A stretch of 64,000 nt of DNA. Source: Pagrus major (Eukaryota > Chordata > Actinopteri > Spariformes > Sparidae). Every line of letters begins with the position of its first letter. Position 1 is the stretch's first letter. The notes beneath the pieces were generated by a model. It searched no databases. It was not told where the DNA came from and saw only the letters and a list, made by a program, of their open reading frames with translations. The position numbers were made by a program, and so were the translations under genes. Where the stretch lies: the NCBI RefSeq assembly GCF_040436345.1, contig NC_133218.1:20510070-20574069 (forward strand), read 5' to 3'. This document shows, piece after piece, positions 1 through 11,100 of this stretch.

Positions 1-903
1 GTGCACTAAATTGTAATGCAGTCTACACATTCAATTTCACAGAAAGATGAATAGCACCCTCTACTGGACACTTATTGTTTCACAACAATAGTGTGAAATA
101 ATACAGATCAAGCAAAAACTAAACTAAATGGCTGTAAACAATGTTTCATGACATTTAGGATTCAGATTAAGCTTTATTCCTAAAAATATATATTGTTTAG
201 TTACTTTCCAATATGTAGGAACTGTGATTATCACTGAGCCTTTGAAGAAGATGCATAATAATAATACATTTTTAGAAAAACATGAAGCTGTGGTCATTGC
301 TACAATCGGCATAAAATTACCATATCTTTCCTTGACCGTCTTCCCCTTTTATGTGCTGTCACACATAAAATTTGGTCGCCTTTACAGCTTCTGTGTTTTT
401 GCTACCGATGTCCACGTTAATGTTGTATCACAATACTGTTGATAGGTCACAAAAAGGCATCCCACAAAGCTTTCATTTAGGATGGGGAAGATTGGTTTCA
501 TGACAAAATTCATGAATGCTTCTGAAATAGCTATATCTTGCCTATTAGGTTCAGTGTAATGCAAGGAACTCTACAGACAAAGCTGTTTATGTGAACAAAA
601 CCAGGTTCAAGAGTTAAACCCTGCGGTGAATTACTCTAAAACATATGACTTCAACAGATACCAAACCAGTGTACAATGCCTGTACTTCCGTTATTATCAT
701 TCCTGACCCCATAAAAGCATCTTTTACAGATCAACATCTTTTAACTTGTTCTTGAATCACTGACATGTTTGTTTAACTGTATCTAGGGATACCGTCATGG
801 TATGTGTTTATTAGACTGCTGGGCAACCATGACACCCATTCAATACCCACTTTCTTCATTTTACTTGCAGTAGGAGAAGACTGGCAGAAGAAGTATGAAT
901 GTA
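1..903. other. AT-rich flank, nothing recognised
   Basis: No exon-like frame bounded by splice sites, no RNA gene and no clear repeat was recognised here. The short open frames lack codon structure or resemblance to known proteins. It is probably upstream intergenic sequence of dync1li2. Confidence 0.5.
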
Positions 904-1482
904 CTTTAAAGGGGCACTATGAGGATTAAGTTTTAGAGAAGAAATGCAAACTCAGAATTTTAATATTTACATTATTAATGAGGTAATAATACAAACTCAG
1001 ATTTATTTATTTTTCCCCCCTAACTGAATAAACTCTCTCAGAGGAAAATAAGGTCCCCAGAACACCGTTTGAAGCTAGAGAGGTGGCAGGGTCCGCCAAA
1101 TATAAACAAAGTAATTGTGATGTCCTTTAAAGGTGCACTATGTAGTTTTGGGGAAGAAATTTAAATCAGAAGAATGCCTAAATGCCTAGATAAATTAAAT
1201 AAACAAACTCACATTGTTTTCATGGCTGAATAAACTGAGTGAACAAATTGACCTTAAAGGACAACACAATTTCATACTGTTTATTTTGTTTATATGTGGT
1301 GGACCCTGCCACCTTTCTAGCTTCAAACAGTGTTCTGGGGACCTTATTTTCCTCTGAGAACAGCTTGTTTATTCAGTCATGGAAAAGATCAATATTTGTG
1401 AGTTTGTATCATTACCTCTTTAATATTGTAAATATTAAAATTCTGAGTTTGAATTTCTTCTCCAAAATAGTGCCCCTTTAAG
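904..1482. repeat. Foldback MITE-like element X (inverted arms ~230 bp)
   Basis: Bases 904-1136 are repeated as an imperfect reverse complement at 1252-1482. The outer end reads CTTTAAAGGGGCACTAT on the left and its complement (ATAGTGCCCCTTTAAG) on the right. Both arms also carry the complementary blocks around 'ggtccccagaacac' and 'gtggcagggtcc'. There is no coding capacity. This is the structure of a non-autonomous DNA element; the family was not assigned. Confidence 0.75.
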
Positions 1483-1610
1483 GTCAGTTTGTTTATTCAG
1501 TTTATTCTGTCATGCAAATGGAGATTGGGGATAAAAAAAAATCAGTCAATGAAGAACTTTCTCTTTTGATTAAAATTTCTTCCCCAAAACTACATAGTGC
1601 ACCTTCAAGG
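1126..1610. repeat. Foldback MITE-like element Y, overlapping element X
   Basis: The left arm 1126-1258 begins TTTAAAGGTGCACTATGTAG. It returns as a reverse complement at 1476-1610, ending CTACATAGTGCACCTTCAAG. The loop of this hairpin is the right arm of element X. The terminal motif resembles a very common teleost MITE end. No open frame is present. Confidence 0.75.
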
Positions 1611-1979
1611 AAAGCTCAAAATCGTAAAGTTGGACCCATCTTGACCAGTTACCTGTTGAAGTTTAAGACTTAAAGGGTAAATCCACACAAATCACACAAA
1701 CCTGCATATGCTATGGGCTGAAACTTTGAAGCATGTTGAGGTTTTGGCCACAAGGCAAATGTTGATATCACACAGTGTCCTCCATCAGCTGCTATGACAT
1801 CACCTATTGGGATGTGGCCAAGAGTTCAGCTTGATTGTTTCAACCCATGTTTGAACCACAAAAATAGTCTACATGTCTCAAACATTTTATGTGTCATTAT
1901 TATCACATTGAGTAAAATAAGCATTTATTTTCTCATAAGAATCATTAAAGCACTCAAAAAACAACATTTTGTAGCTACT

Positions 1980-2119
1980 TTACTGCGCAGAGGTGGACCC
2001 AGGGTGCCGGCGCGACGTCACAGTCAATAAATCTAACGCACCCTTGGCTACTTGGAGGAGGGCGGTGCTAGTGGTGCCCAAGAAGCAGGGCCTTGCCTTT
2101 GTGGTTGTAGAAAGAGAAG
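1980..2119 (+). promoter_or_regulatory. CpG-rich promoter and 5' UTR of dync1li2
   Basis: Sequence composition changes at about 1983 from AT-rich to GC-rich with several CpGs (gcgcag, ggcgcgacgtcac). The block runs directly into the start codon at 2120. A CRE-like TGACGTCA-related core (gcgacgtcac) lies near 2011-2020. The transcription start cannot be fixed from sequence alone. No TATA box is evident, as expected of a housekeeping CpG promoter. Confidence 0.5.
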
Positions 2120-5100
2120 ATGGCTCCCGTTCTGGAGAAACAGCTCCCGGGCCCAGCCGGGGCAGGCGACAACAACAACGAAGAAGAAGAAGGACAAAAC
2201 CTCTGGCAAGTCCTGCTGCTCTTTTAAACGACTTCATGTCTGTCGTGGCCCTTCTTGGAAAATGACAGCCGTAGTGGTTCTTGCTTTGTCACTGCCGGTC
2301 GCTCACAATCAGACACCGGCCCGGCTAGCAGTAACACTAGCTAGCACTAACTGAAGCTGGGCGGCCAGTGTGCTAGCTTACGTTACTTGTGTTAGCAGCT
2401 CGGCTAACGTCAGCTATGCTGAGTGGACTAGCGTTACTGCTGATTAACTTACCATTAGCAAGTTATATTAAAACAAGGGGGTTTGTTGAATGATCAATCA
2501 AGTTTGAGACAGCCATTCATACTGTCAGGGGCTTTAGCTGTTAGCTGACGTTAAGACAACACCTAACTACCAACTAGCTCCTTTATGCAGGATACAACAA
2601 GCTAACAGGGACGAAAACGATAACAAGCGAATACCATAACCGACTGAAAGTGTGTAGAAAAATAACGTTGGTTTTAGTAAGAGCTTATCATTAGGAATCG
2701 TGCACTTATGATGCTTCAGCTTGTGGTTTCATGTCCTTTGCTAGCTACTTATGTCTAGCTTACCGGTCAGTGCAGATGACTTATCATTTCCTGCTTTTTT
2801 TCGTGTTGTCGTGGACACATCACTGGGCTTATAGAAACAGTGGAATAATCTTCTCTATCGTTGTGAGTTATGTAATATTAGCAGACCATTTACTGTTTTG
2901 GTAGCAGCTTATGTTTTCAGATAGGTAGCTGTCAAATGTGCCACTGGACTGTGTGTCTGTTTTCCTCAATGTGTGTCTTGTTGTTTCTTGTAGGTCCTCA
3001 ATACTGAGTGAAGTTTCAACTAGATCGAGTTCAAAGTTGCCATCAGGAAAAAACATCCTGGTATTTGGTAAGTGTGTGAAAGTCTCCCTTCTGCATTGTT
3101 TGTATGTTTATTTGTGATGGTCAACCCTGAGGGGTGTGAAGGGCCCGCAAACTGCAAAACCACACTGAACTCACCAAAACGATTGCTTGCACTTTAAAAC
3201 CGTTCTGACTTTTTAAACAGCGCTGTTTCTTCCCACACTCTTGTAAGGAAGACATAATAAACACGAAATACAGAGAAGTCTACTTGGGTGCGGGAGTACT
3301 TATGTGGGTTGGTCTTTCAGAAAATGTGAGAAATACTGCTATTGAACAGAGAGACTTGTTTGAAAGATTGGCAGCCTCTGACGGGCATGAGTCATTGCAT
3401 TGGAGATAGAAAGATTGAAGAATAATACGACTGCTACTAATGATAATGAATAATGTCAAATGTAAGCTGATGAATAATCTGTCTTGCAGGTGAGGATGGA
3501 TCGGGAAAAACGTCACTTGTGGCCAAACTTCAAGGAGCTGATCACAACAAGAGAGGGAGGGGACTGGAGTATCTGTACTTAAATGTCCATGATGAGGACA
3601 GAGATGGTAGGTTTACCAGCTGTAACATTTCTGTGCTTGTTTTAGAGCAGTAGCCTTTAAAAAATAAAACAACAATTGTGTCGCTTATATGTAATTCGCA
3701 TTTTGGTTGTTTGTTTCTCTGCAGACCTTACCCGCTGTAATGTGTGGATCCTGGACGGAGACCTATACCACAAAGGCCTACTTAAGTTTGCTGTTTCAGC
3801 CCAGTCACTACCTGACTGTTTAGCGGTGTTTGTTGCGGATATGTCACGGCCCTGGACCATTATGGAGTCGCTGCAGAAGTGGGGGAGCGTGATGCGTGAC
3901 CATGTGGACAAGCTCAAGCTCCAACCTGAGGACATGAGAGAAATGGAGCAGAAGAGTAAGTAGTGTTTGAATTTATCTACTCATACGTTACTCGCATTTT
4001 GGATGGTAGCGAAATTAAACGTCCAGTTTAGTAAATCCTCAATGATGTGTTTTTCATTGGTACACATACAGGGCTTTTATTTAGAAGATTACTAGCATTT
4101 TGTATAAAACTTTTGTTTCCCTCTGGACCCAGCTTCAAACTATGCGTTTTTTAAAGTGGTTTAGAGCTTAAATCTCAAATTTTCTTCTACTGTTCAATAT
4201 TATCTCTAAATTAGCATGTGTACATTTTTATCACATAGCTGGCCCGTTCCCTGGTTGACCATTGGGTCAATGCAAAGATGACCATGAAAGGATTAAAGGA
4301 GTGGTCAATGTGCGTTAAAATGCTATGAATTTGTTAAAGTAGAGACGTTGGTTAAGATTGATATGACTCAGGAGAGGGCTAAAAGAAAAAAGCACTCAGA
4401 GAAGAAGCCTGAAGCATCCCAGTGTGGAAGCAATGGCAGTCTTACATAAGAGCCAGACTCCTTGCTGACTGGCTGCCTGGAACAAGGAGAGATTGGTCCC
4501 TGGCTGCATAGCATGGAAGGCAAACGCTGTGTAACATTACACATTGTCACAGATGTTTCTAGGTCATCATCAGAGAGGCCCATGATCCTCAGCTGCGTGT
4601 TCTTGCTGGAGGCGAGTTCTGCAGATCAATGAATGTAATGCACTCAGAGATGTTGTTCTCCTGTTAATTTTAGATGTGGTCATCTCTCGCTTATGAACAG
4701 TTTGAACAGTTCTTTTGTTTTTGTAGAGATTCTTGTTTTCAAGACAACTTAGTTCAGCTGGCAGGGTTTTACAGAAGCCTCCTCTGTGCCTTGGAATTGC
4801 CCTGCTGCCTTTGCAAGACTGAAATGACTTACTGCAAAGGAGTCAAATAGTTTAATTAGTGCAGACGAATATGACAGAACAGTTTTAAAAATGCTTTGAC
4901 ATACAGCATGGCAATACACTGACAAGTAGTAACAAGTAGTCTAATCTGCTGGCAAACATGTGAAAAAGAAAAGGGAAGCTGGTAGCCAAGTGATGACTCA
5001 AGCACATTGTTAAACACAAACACATTAAGTGGGTATAATGACTTTTAATGGGTCCACATTTTCATCTTGTTTTACTGGCTTTTTTCAGTTCAAGCTGCTG

Positions 5101-8100
5101 TAACAGTTAAGCATAGGTGATTTTTATACAATGCATTAGAAAGGAAATACTGCCTGGAAATGATACATTATATCTTGTTCACCAAATGTAGGATTGCAGC
5201 TACATTACAGCTAAAGTGCAGTTGTAGTGTTTTTCTGTGCACTTGAGGAGTCCTCACAATTTGGTCTGTTTTTTGGGTTTAACTTTAAATCTGTTTGTCA
5301 GATTTCTGTACAGTTCCTCCTACTTAACATTTTGACCCCACCCACTGACATGGTCAGATTTCCTTTTTAGCTGAGCCATGTCATCCAGATAAAGCATCTT
5401 CCACCCTGTCTGTGGTGATGTCAGAAGCAGATTGGTAAAATCTGGTCAGATTATTTGTGGATATGAGTGTGTGAGTGAGAGAGACAGGCTGACAGACAGA
5501 CTGGAAGTTTGTGTGTGTGTGTCAGTGGCTGTTGTCCAGGGAGTCTTGCAGGCGTCTTGCATCATTGTTCCCTCCCCTCCCGGCAGCAGCGTCAGGGAAA
5601 GGAAGGGACGTAAACTGAGCGGGTCTGAATGCAGTCAGTGGGCCGGACGTTCTGACTCCTGTTGTGCTGTAACTGAAGAAGGCTGGCTACTGGAGTCGTC
5701 TCAAGTCAAATTACAGGATGAGCCTATTGCTGCTGGGACCGCATGTTGAAATGGGAAATATTTAACTCTGAGTCCTCTGTGGTAGTGATGACACAGAGAT
5801 TCTTTTTCTTTTTCTTTAGCTACAGTATCTGTGACTGGTGTCTAGGCAAATATGTCGGGTATTTTGTTTTGACTCTAGGTCTGTTAGGAAAAGGAAAAAG
5901 GGTTGGCAGCTGTAAAACGTGTTTGAGCCATTAACTAGTAAACAGTTTAAGACTGATTCAAATGTTAATAGCAGGTGACCCCAAATTTGCTTGTGTGGCC
6001 AGTACAGACAGCTTTAATCGTACAAAAACAATTATGTAATAAGGATCCCAATGATTAAAGTGAAATTTTGCTGATTTTCAGCCAGGTTTGTATCATCACA
6101 ATATGGGTATTATGTGCAAGTGAACAATGTTCAACTTCTCTCCATCTTACTTGCAACCAGAGCTCATGTATTAGTCATCAGATGGGCTTCTGCTGGGTCT
6201 AGAGCTGTTGTCTGAGCTACAGATTGTACTTCTGCATTTTCTGAATGTTTTGTTTGTTCACTTCCACAGACATGCTATTGTTTTTCCAAAGATGACAGCA
6301 GAATCATTCAATCATAATGAACCATTAATGCCCACTCAAACCCCTTGCCCTAACTCTTACCTTCTTGGTTTGACATCAAGAACATGATTGCTATGATTGA
6401 ATGAACAAATATGACTTCCATCCTTGGGGAAAAAAGTTTGGATCAAGAGAAGGGCGACTCTGCATTGCCTATTTCTCACCTAAAATGTATTAATGTGCTG
6501 TTGTATTGGCTGTAATACTAGAACGTTTGTGAGCAGGCAGCTGCCTTTTTTTTTTTTGCTGGAACACAGACAAACCAAAGCCCAAGCATCAAACAACTCG
6601 CAGTACCTCACCGACCAGCGTGCAGTTGTGTAGTTCGGAGCAGTGCACTCTTATTTTTGGAGGTTTTCTTCCTTCTACTGAATACCAAAGCCCTTTTTCT
6701 ATGTTTTCTCTTGTCATATCGCACCAATTTCAGAAATATGTCTTTCTACTGCATAAGTGGTGAAATATTTCTTTGAAGAAGGTCTAAGTTTCAAGACTTA
6801 AAGTACAGTATATTTGATTTAATGAAGGCCGAACTGTCCTCGATTATGTGTGCCAATGCATTCGGACCTCACCTTTGTTTGTGGAACAGATAAACAGGTC
6901 TTAGTGGGGCAAAGTCTGTCTGTCTTCACTTTCTATTTTAAAGGGATACTCCACCCAAGATCTCTCCTTTTATAGCATCACATACCTGCTGTAGGTTTGA
7001 TCACTGCCCAATAAATGTTGTCTCTCGCCTGTTATTCATTTATTAAATCACCTAGTTGTGTGCCATCTCAAGGCCCAGCAGACCTCCTGTGTAGCTTTAA
7101 GACTCTGCACTGAAAAGGATTAGATGAAAGTCTGACTTCTCGAAGTCATTCAAATTTTTGCCAAATTAAGTTCAGATGTCCTCTGTATATAAACCTCAGC
7201 TGGGGACCAGATATTTTTATGAATCTTCTTTTGGGTGGTGTAAAATCATCATGTTAAATTCCTGCCTTTAAGCTCTAATATACATACTCTAACCTATTCG
7301 TGTGTATGCACTGGATTTGTGTAATCCTGTGTCCAAGAAGGGTTCCCTTTTTAGATTGCTTGGAACACATGTTGTCGCCCCATATACTAAATCCCATGTT
7401 TAAAAGTAAAGGAGGCTCAAAACGGCGAGTCAATCTGGCTTTGTGGGCTGTCCCCAACTGCATTCCCGAAGCTCCTGAGGAAGTAGGCCAAAGCTTCCTG
7501 CATATAACCCTCCCACCCACCACCACCTCTTCCTCACACCACAGCCTTGTAAATGTCTTGACAACTGGGGAAGCGAATTAGTAAAGTAGGATGCCATTTA
7601 TATATATATGTTTTTCTACCTTTCACCCAAGGCTTATTATGTAACTGGAGATTTTTCATGTTAACACCAATGATACTACACTATATATCAGTAATGACTG
7701 CTTAATGTGTATTTAAGTTTGGATTTTTTTTTCCAACAGGTATTTGGAAAAAGTGTGAATATGTTTATATGCCAGTAAAGTCTACTCTTAAGTACCCCAT
7801 GATCTAATTTCAGCAACATAGTTTGAGGCTGAGCACAACATTTTACACTGCACTGTAAAACCAGGTTTATAATTCTGCATCAGGGTGTTGCAGAGGCTAC
7901 AAGTGGCTTAGTTTGCTTGCTTAATGTGTTTCTACTGCCCGACACATTTATATTTCAGATTTTTTTTGTTAGCCATGTCATCAACTTTTTGCACATAACT
8001 TGTTAATTTATATAACTTGGTGTTATTCTGTGTTGTCCTATATTAAATGCCTGTTGAATGAGGTTATAAGGCAGAGAGAATGTAGTGCAAACCACTTGGG

Positions 8101-11100
8101 AGTGAGAGACATTTTTATTGGGTAAGAGGAAGGTCTACAAAAGCATTGCTGATTTTCTTTTATTATTTATACCTATGGGTACATGATGAGATCTCCTTTC
8201 ATTTTGGATTTTCTTATAAAAAGACAACTGTTCTTTTAGTGATGTATTGTGAACCAGGAGTCAGTATGATAGAAAACAAGGTAAACAAGAGTATGTGAGA
8301 CCAAGCATCATCATTAACAAAAGAGACACAGTGAGGCAGATAAAGACATTGGAAACATAACTAATCTTCATTTTTATTGAGCTTATCTGGAGTTGTATGT
8401 TTTGTTCACTAATGTTTTGAATCTCTTACTCCCTTTGTCTTTCCACTAGTGGTGAAAGCTTTTCAAGAGTATGCAGAGCCGGAGGATGCCACCCCAGCCT
8501 CCCCACAGAGACGGGCCCCGACAGCAGGGGAAGAGGAGGCCGTCGTGCTACCGCTTGGGGACAACACACTCACACACAACCTGGGCATTCCAGTGCTAAT
8601 AGTTTGCTCAAAGGTAAATACTTCCTTCAGCCCCAAGACTCTTGTATGTGAAGCCATCGACTCTTTCAAGAGAGGGCTAATACTTTGGTATTGCCAGAAG
8701 AGGATTTATCTATCAAAGCTTCTCTGACCTAATACTACATCCATGTGACCAAAGAGTCAGTCAAAGGAATGATACTGAATAAAACCTAATGGAATACTTA
8801 AACATGGTGATGCAGTATGGCGATATTGTTCCATTTACTGCAAATAAGAACAACCTGTCCTCACTCAAAATTATCACTGTTGTTTGTATAAATGTCCTGC
8901 TAGCCTGCTGGTACCTTTTCTCTACTGAGCTCTGAGTTGCATGAGGTAAAATGGCACAGAAAGCTTCCTTTGACACCCTGACAGAAGCCCTCACTGCTTG
9001 TTTCCTCTGATGGGTTCTTGAGTTGTCACCATGTGAGGCACAGACTGCATGTAGAGTCAGTCCAAACCAATAATGATACATGTGCATTAGCAGCAGTTTT
9101 ATGTTGTGCTTTTGTAAGGCAGCTTCCTCTAATGAAAAGCGGCCATTATACTTGCTTGTTAACCCTCCAGGCAGGACTAGTTCTGGAAAACACAGTGCAG
9201 CCATCAGCAGAGTTTCACATGCTAGCTGTGACCAAAAAATGGTGAATGTGCCTTTTTTATGTGAGGTGCTTCTGTTTAGCCCTTCTCAGAGGAAAAAGGA
9301 TTCAGCTTGGGAGAGGGAGACATTCTTCAAAACCATTATTTGCTATATAGTTCTTCATTTTATCTATAGATGGTTAAAATTGAGAATTCTTTTTACTTTT
9401 GACTGTAAAACTCTGCTGTCAGTCTTCTTTCAAACCTGGTCCCTTCTGTCATGACTAATCATGAAAGAGTAGAGAAAGTAGAGGTCATCATCTTGGGATT
9501 CATGCCAGGTTGTAGCAGAGGCTCAGCAGGCAGCACACCAAAAATCTCTTCCCAGAGCCTTCCAAGGGCAAGTTTGCAACCATGTCCTCAGAGCACATAG
9601 TGATTTGAAGGTGTCCTTCCTTCTAACCCTCACCAACTCCTGCCTCAGTCATTTGCTGTCGCTGATCTGTTTACATTTCTGTGTTGTGAATAACTTCCTA
9701 GGACAATTATATTTTACTGGGCACTTAAGAGAGGAAAAAAACAACATTTGGAAGGGGGTGTATTGATGTGAATCACAACTGTCTCTCCCAGTCAGGGTAA
9801 AATTGGCTGAAGATGCAGAGAGCAATGTAACCATGTCCCTTTGTTTGTGAATTCTAGCATTTTATTGTCTGTGCAGTTAAAATATTTATCTTTTTCTTCT
9901 TTCAATCCCTAATTCTTCAGTGCGACGCAGTCAGTGTACTAGAGAAGGAGCACGACTACAGAGAGGAGCACTTCGATTTCATCCAGTCCCACATCAGGCG
10001 ATTTTCCTTACAGTGTATCCTTTTAATTGTTTGATATTCATTGTAATTAAACACTGACTGTTCGAACAGAATGGGCCATACGTCAGGGTTTTTTTATGTG
10101 GTCCTTAATATTCTGTTATGTTAATCTGTGTTATGTCTGAATATAATCACCTTACCTACTATTTATGTCATTACCTGATGGCTTGATGCCTTAACTGAAT
10201 GTAACAGATGGAGCTGGCCTGATCTATACTTCAGTCAAAGAGGAGAAGAACATGGACCTGCTTTACAAATATATAGTACATAAGATGTATGACTTCCAGT
10301 TCACCACGCCTGCCTTAGTGGTGGAGAAGGATGCAGTGTTCATGTAAGTGAGGCAACAGATGGTTTTATACCAAAACCCAATTCTCATTTTTATTCTATG
10401 TAAAAAACTTAAAGTAATCAACCGTAATAGAATTTATATCAATACACCACATGTAGTTAAACTGTTTCCCTCTTTCTTTTAGTCCATCTGGATGGGATAA
10501 TGAGAAGAAAATTGGGATTTTGCATGAAAACTTCACAACAGTCAGACCTGAAGATCCATTTGAAGATTTTATCACAAAGCCCCCAGTACGAAAGGTATGG
10601 CAATGCAAATACTGACAACTTCCAACTCAACCTAAAGGATGACATTACAATCCAAAACAGTCAATTGAATAACCGCATGCCTTCTCCTGGACTCTTCTTC
10701 ACAGCTGGTTCATGACAAAGAGATATGTGCAGAGGATGAGCAGGTTTTCCTGATGAAGCAACAGGTATGTGTCAGTCTTTCTTGCATATTTCATGATTTC
10801 TGTCACCAGCTACTGACATTGAGAGAGTGTCAGAAAATTCCATATGTTGATTTCAAATGCAAGCTGCCAAAATGTCTTCTCCCTGATCAAAGTGGATAAC
10901 ATGGACAGATGTTTTGTTAATGGTTCGAGTGTTTGTTGTAGCATGAGAAAATAGAGGGGGGGGGGGATTTTTCATCTGTTTAGCAAAGCTATCTCAAAAA
11001 CCTTAAACTGCTAAAATTGGCTAAACTTGATGCCAGGACTTTTGTTAGATTGTGGTGATCCTGAACTGGCATTCATTATTAAATACATTTGCATACTTTT

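Noticed and set aside
1980-2354. Overlapping small frames of 85-100 residues on both strands
   Set aside because: They are shadows of the GC-rich dync1li2 promoter and exon 1; the true frame starts at 2120 and leaves through the GC donor at 2206.
8761-9204. 147-residue minus-strand open frame, the longest single frame in the window
   Set aside because: It lies in a dync1li2 intron, shows no recognisable domain or splice context, and reads as chance translation.
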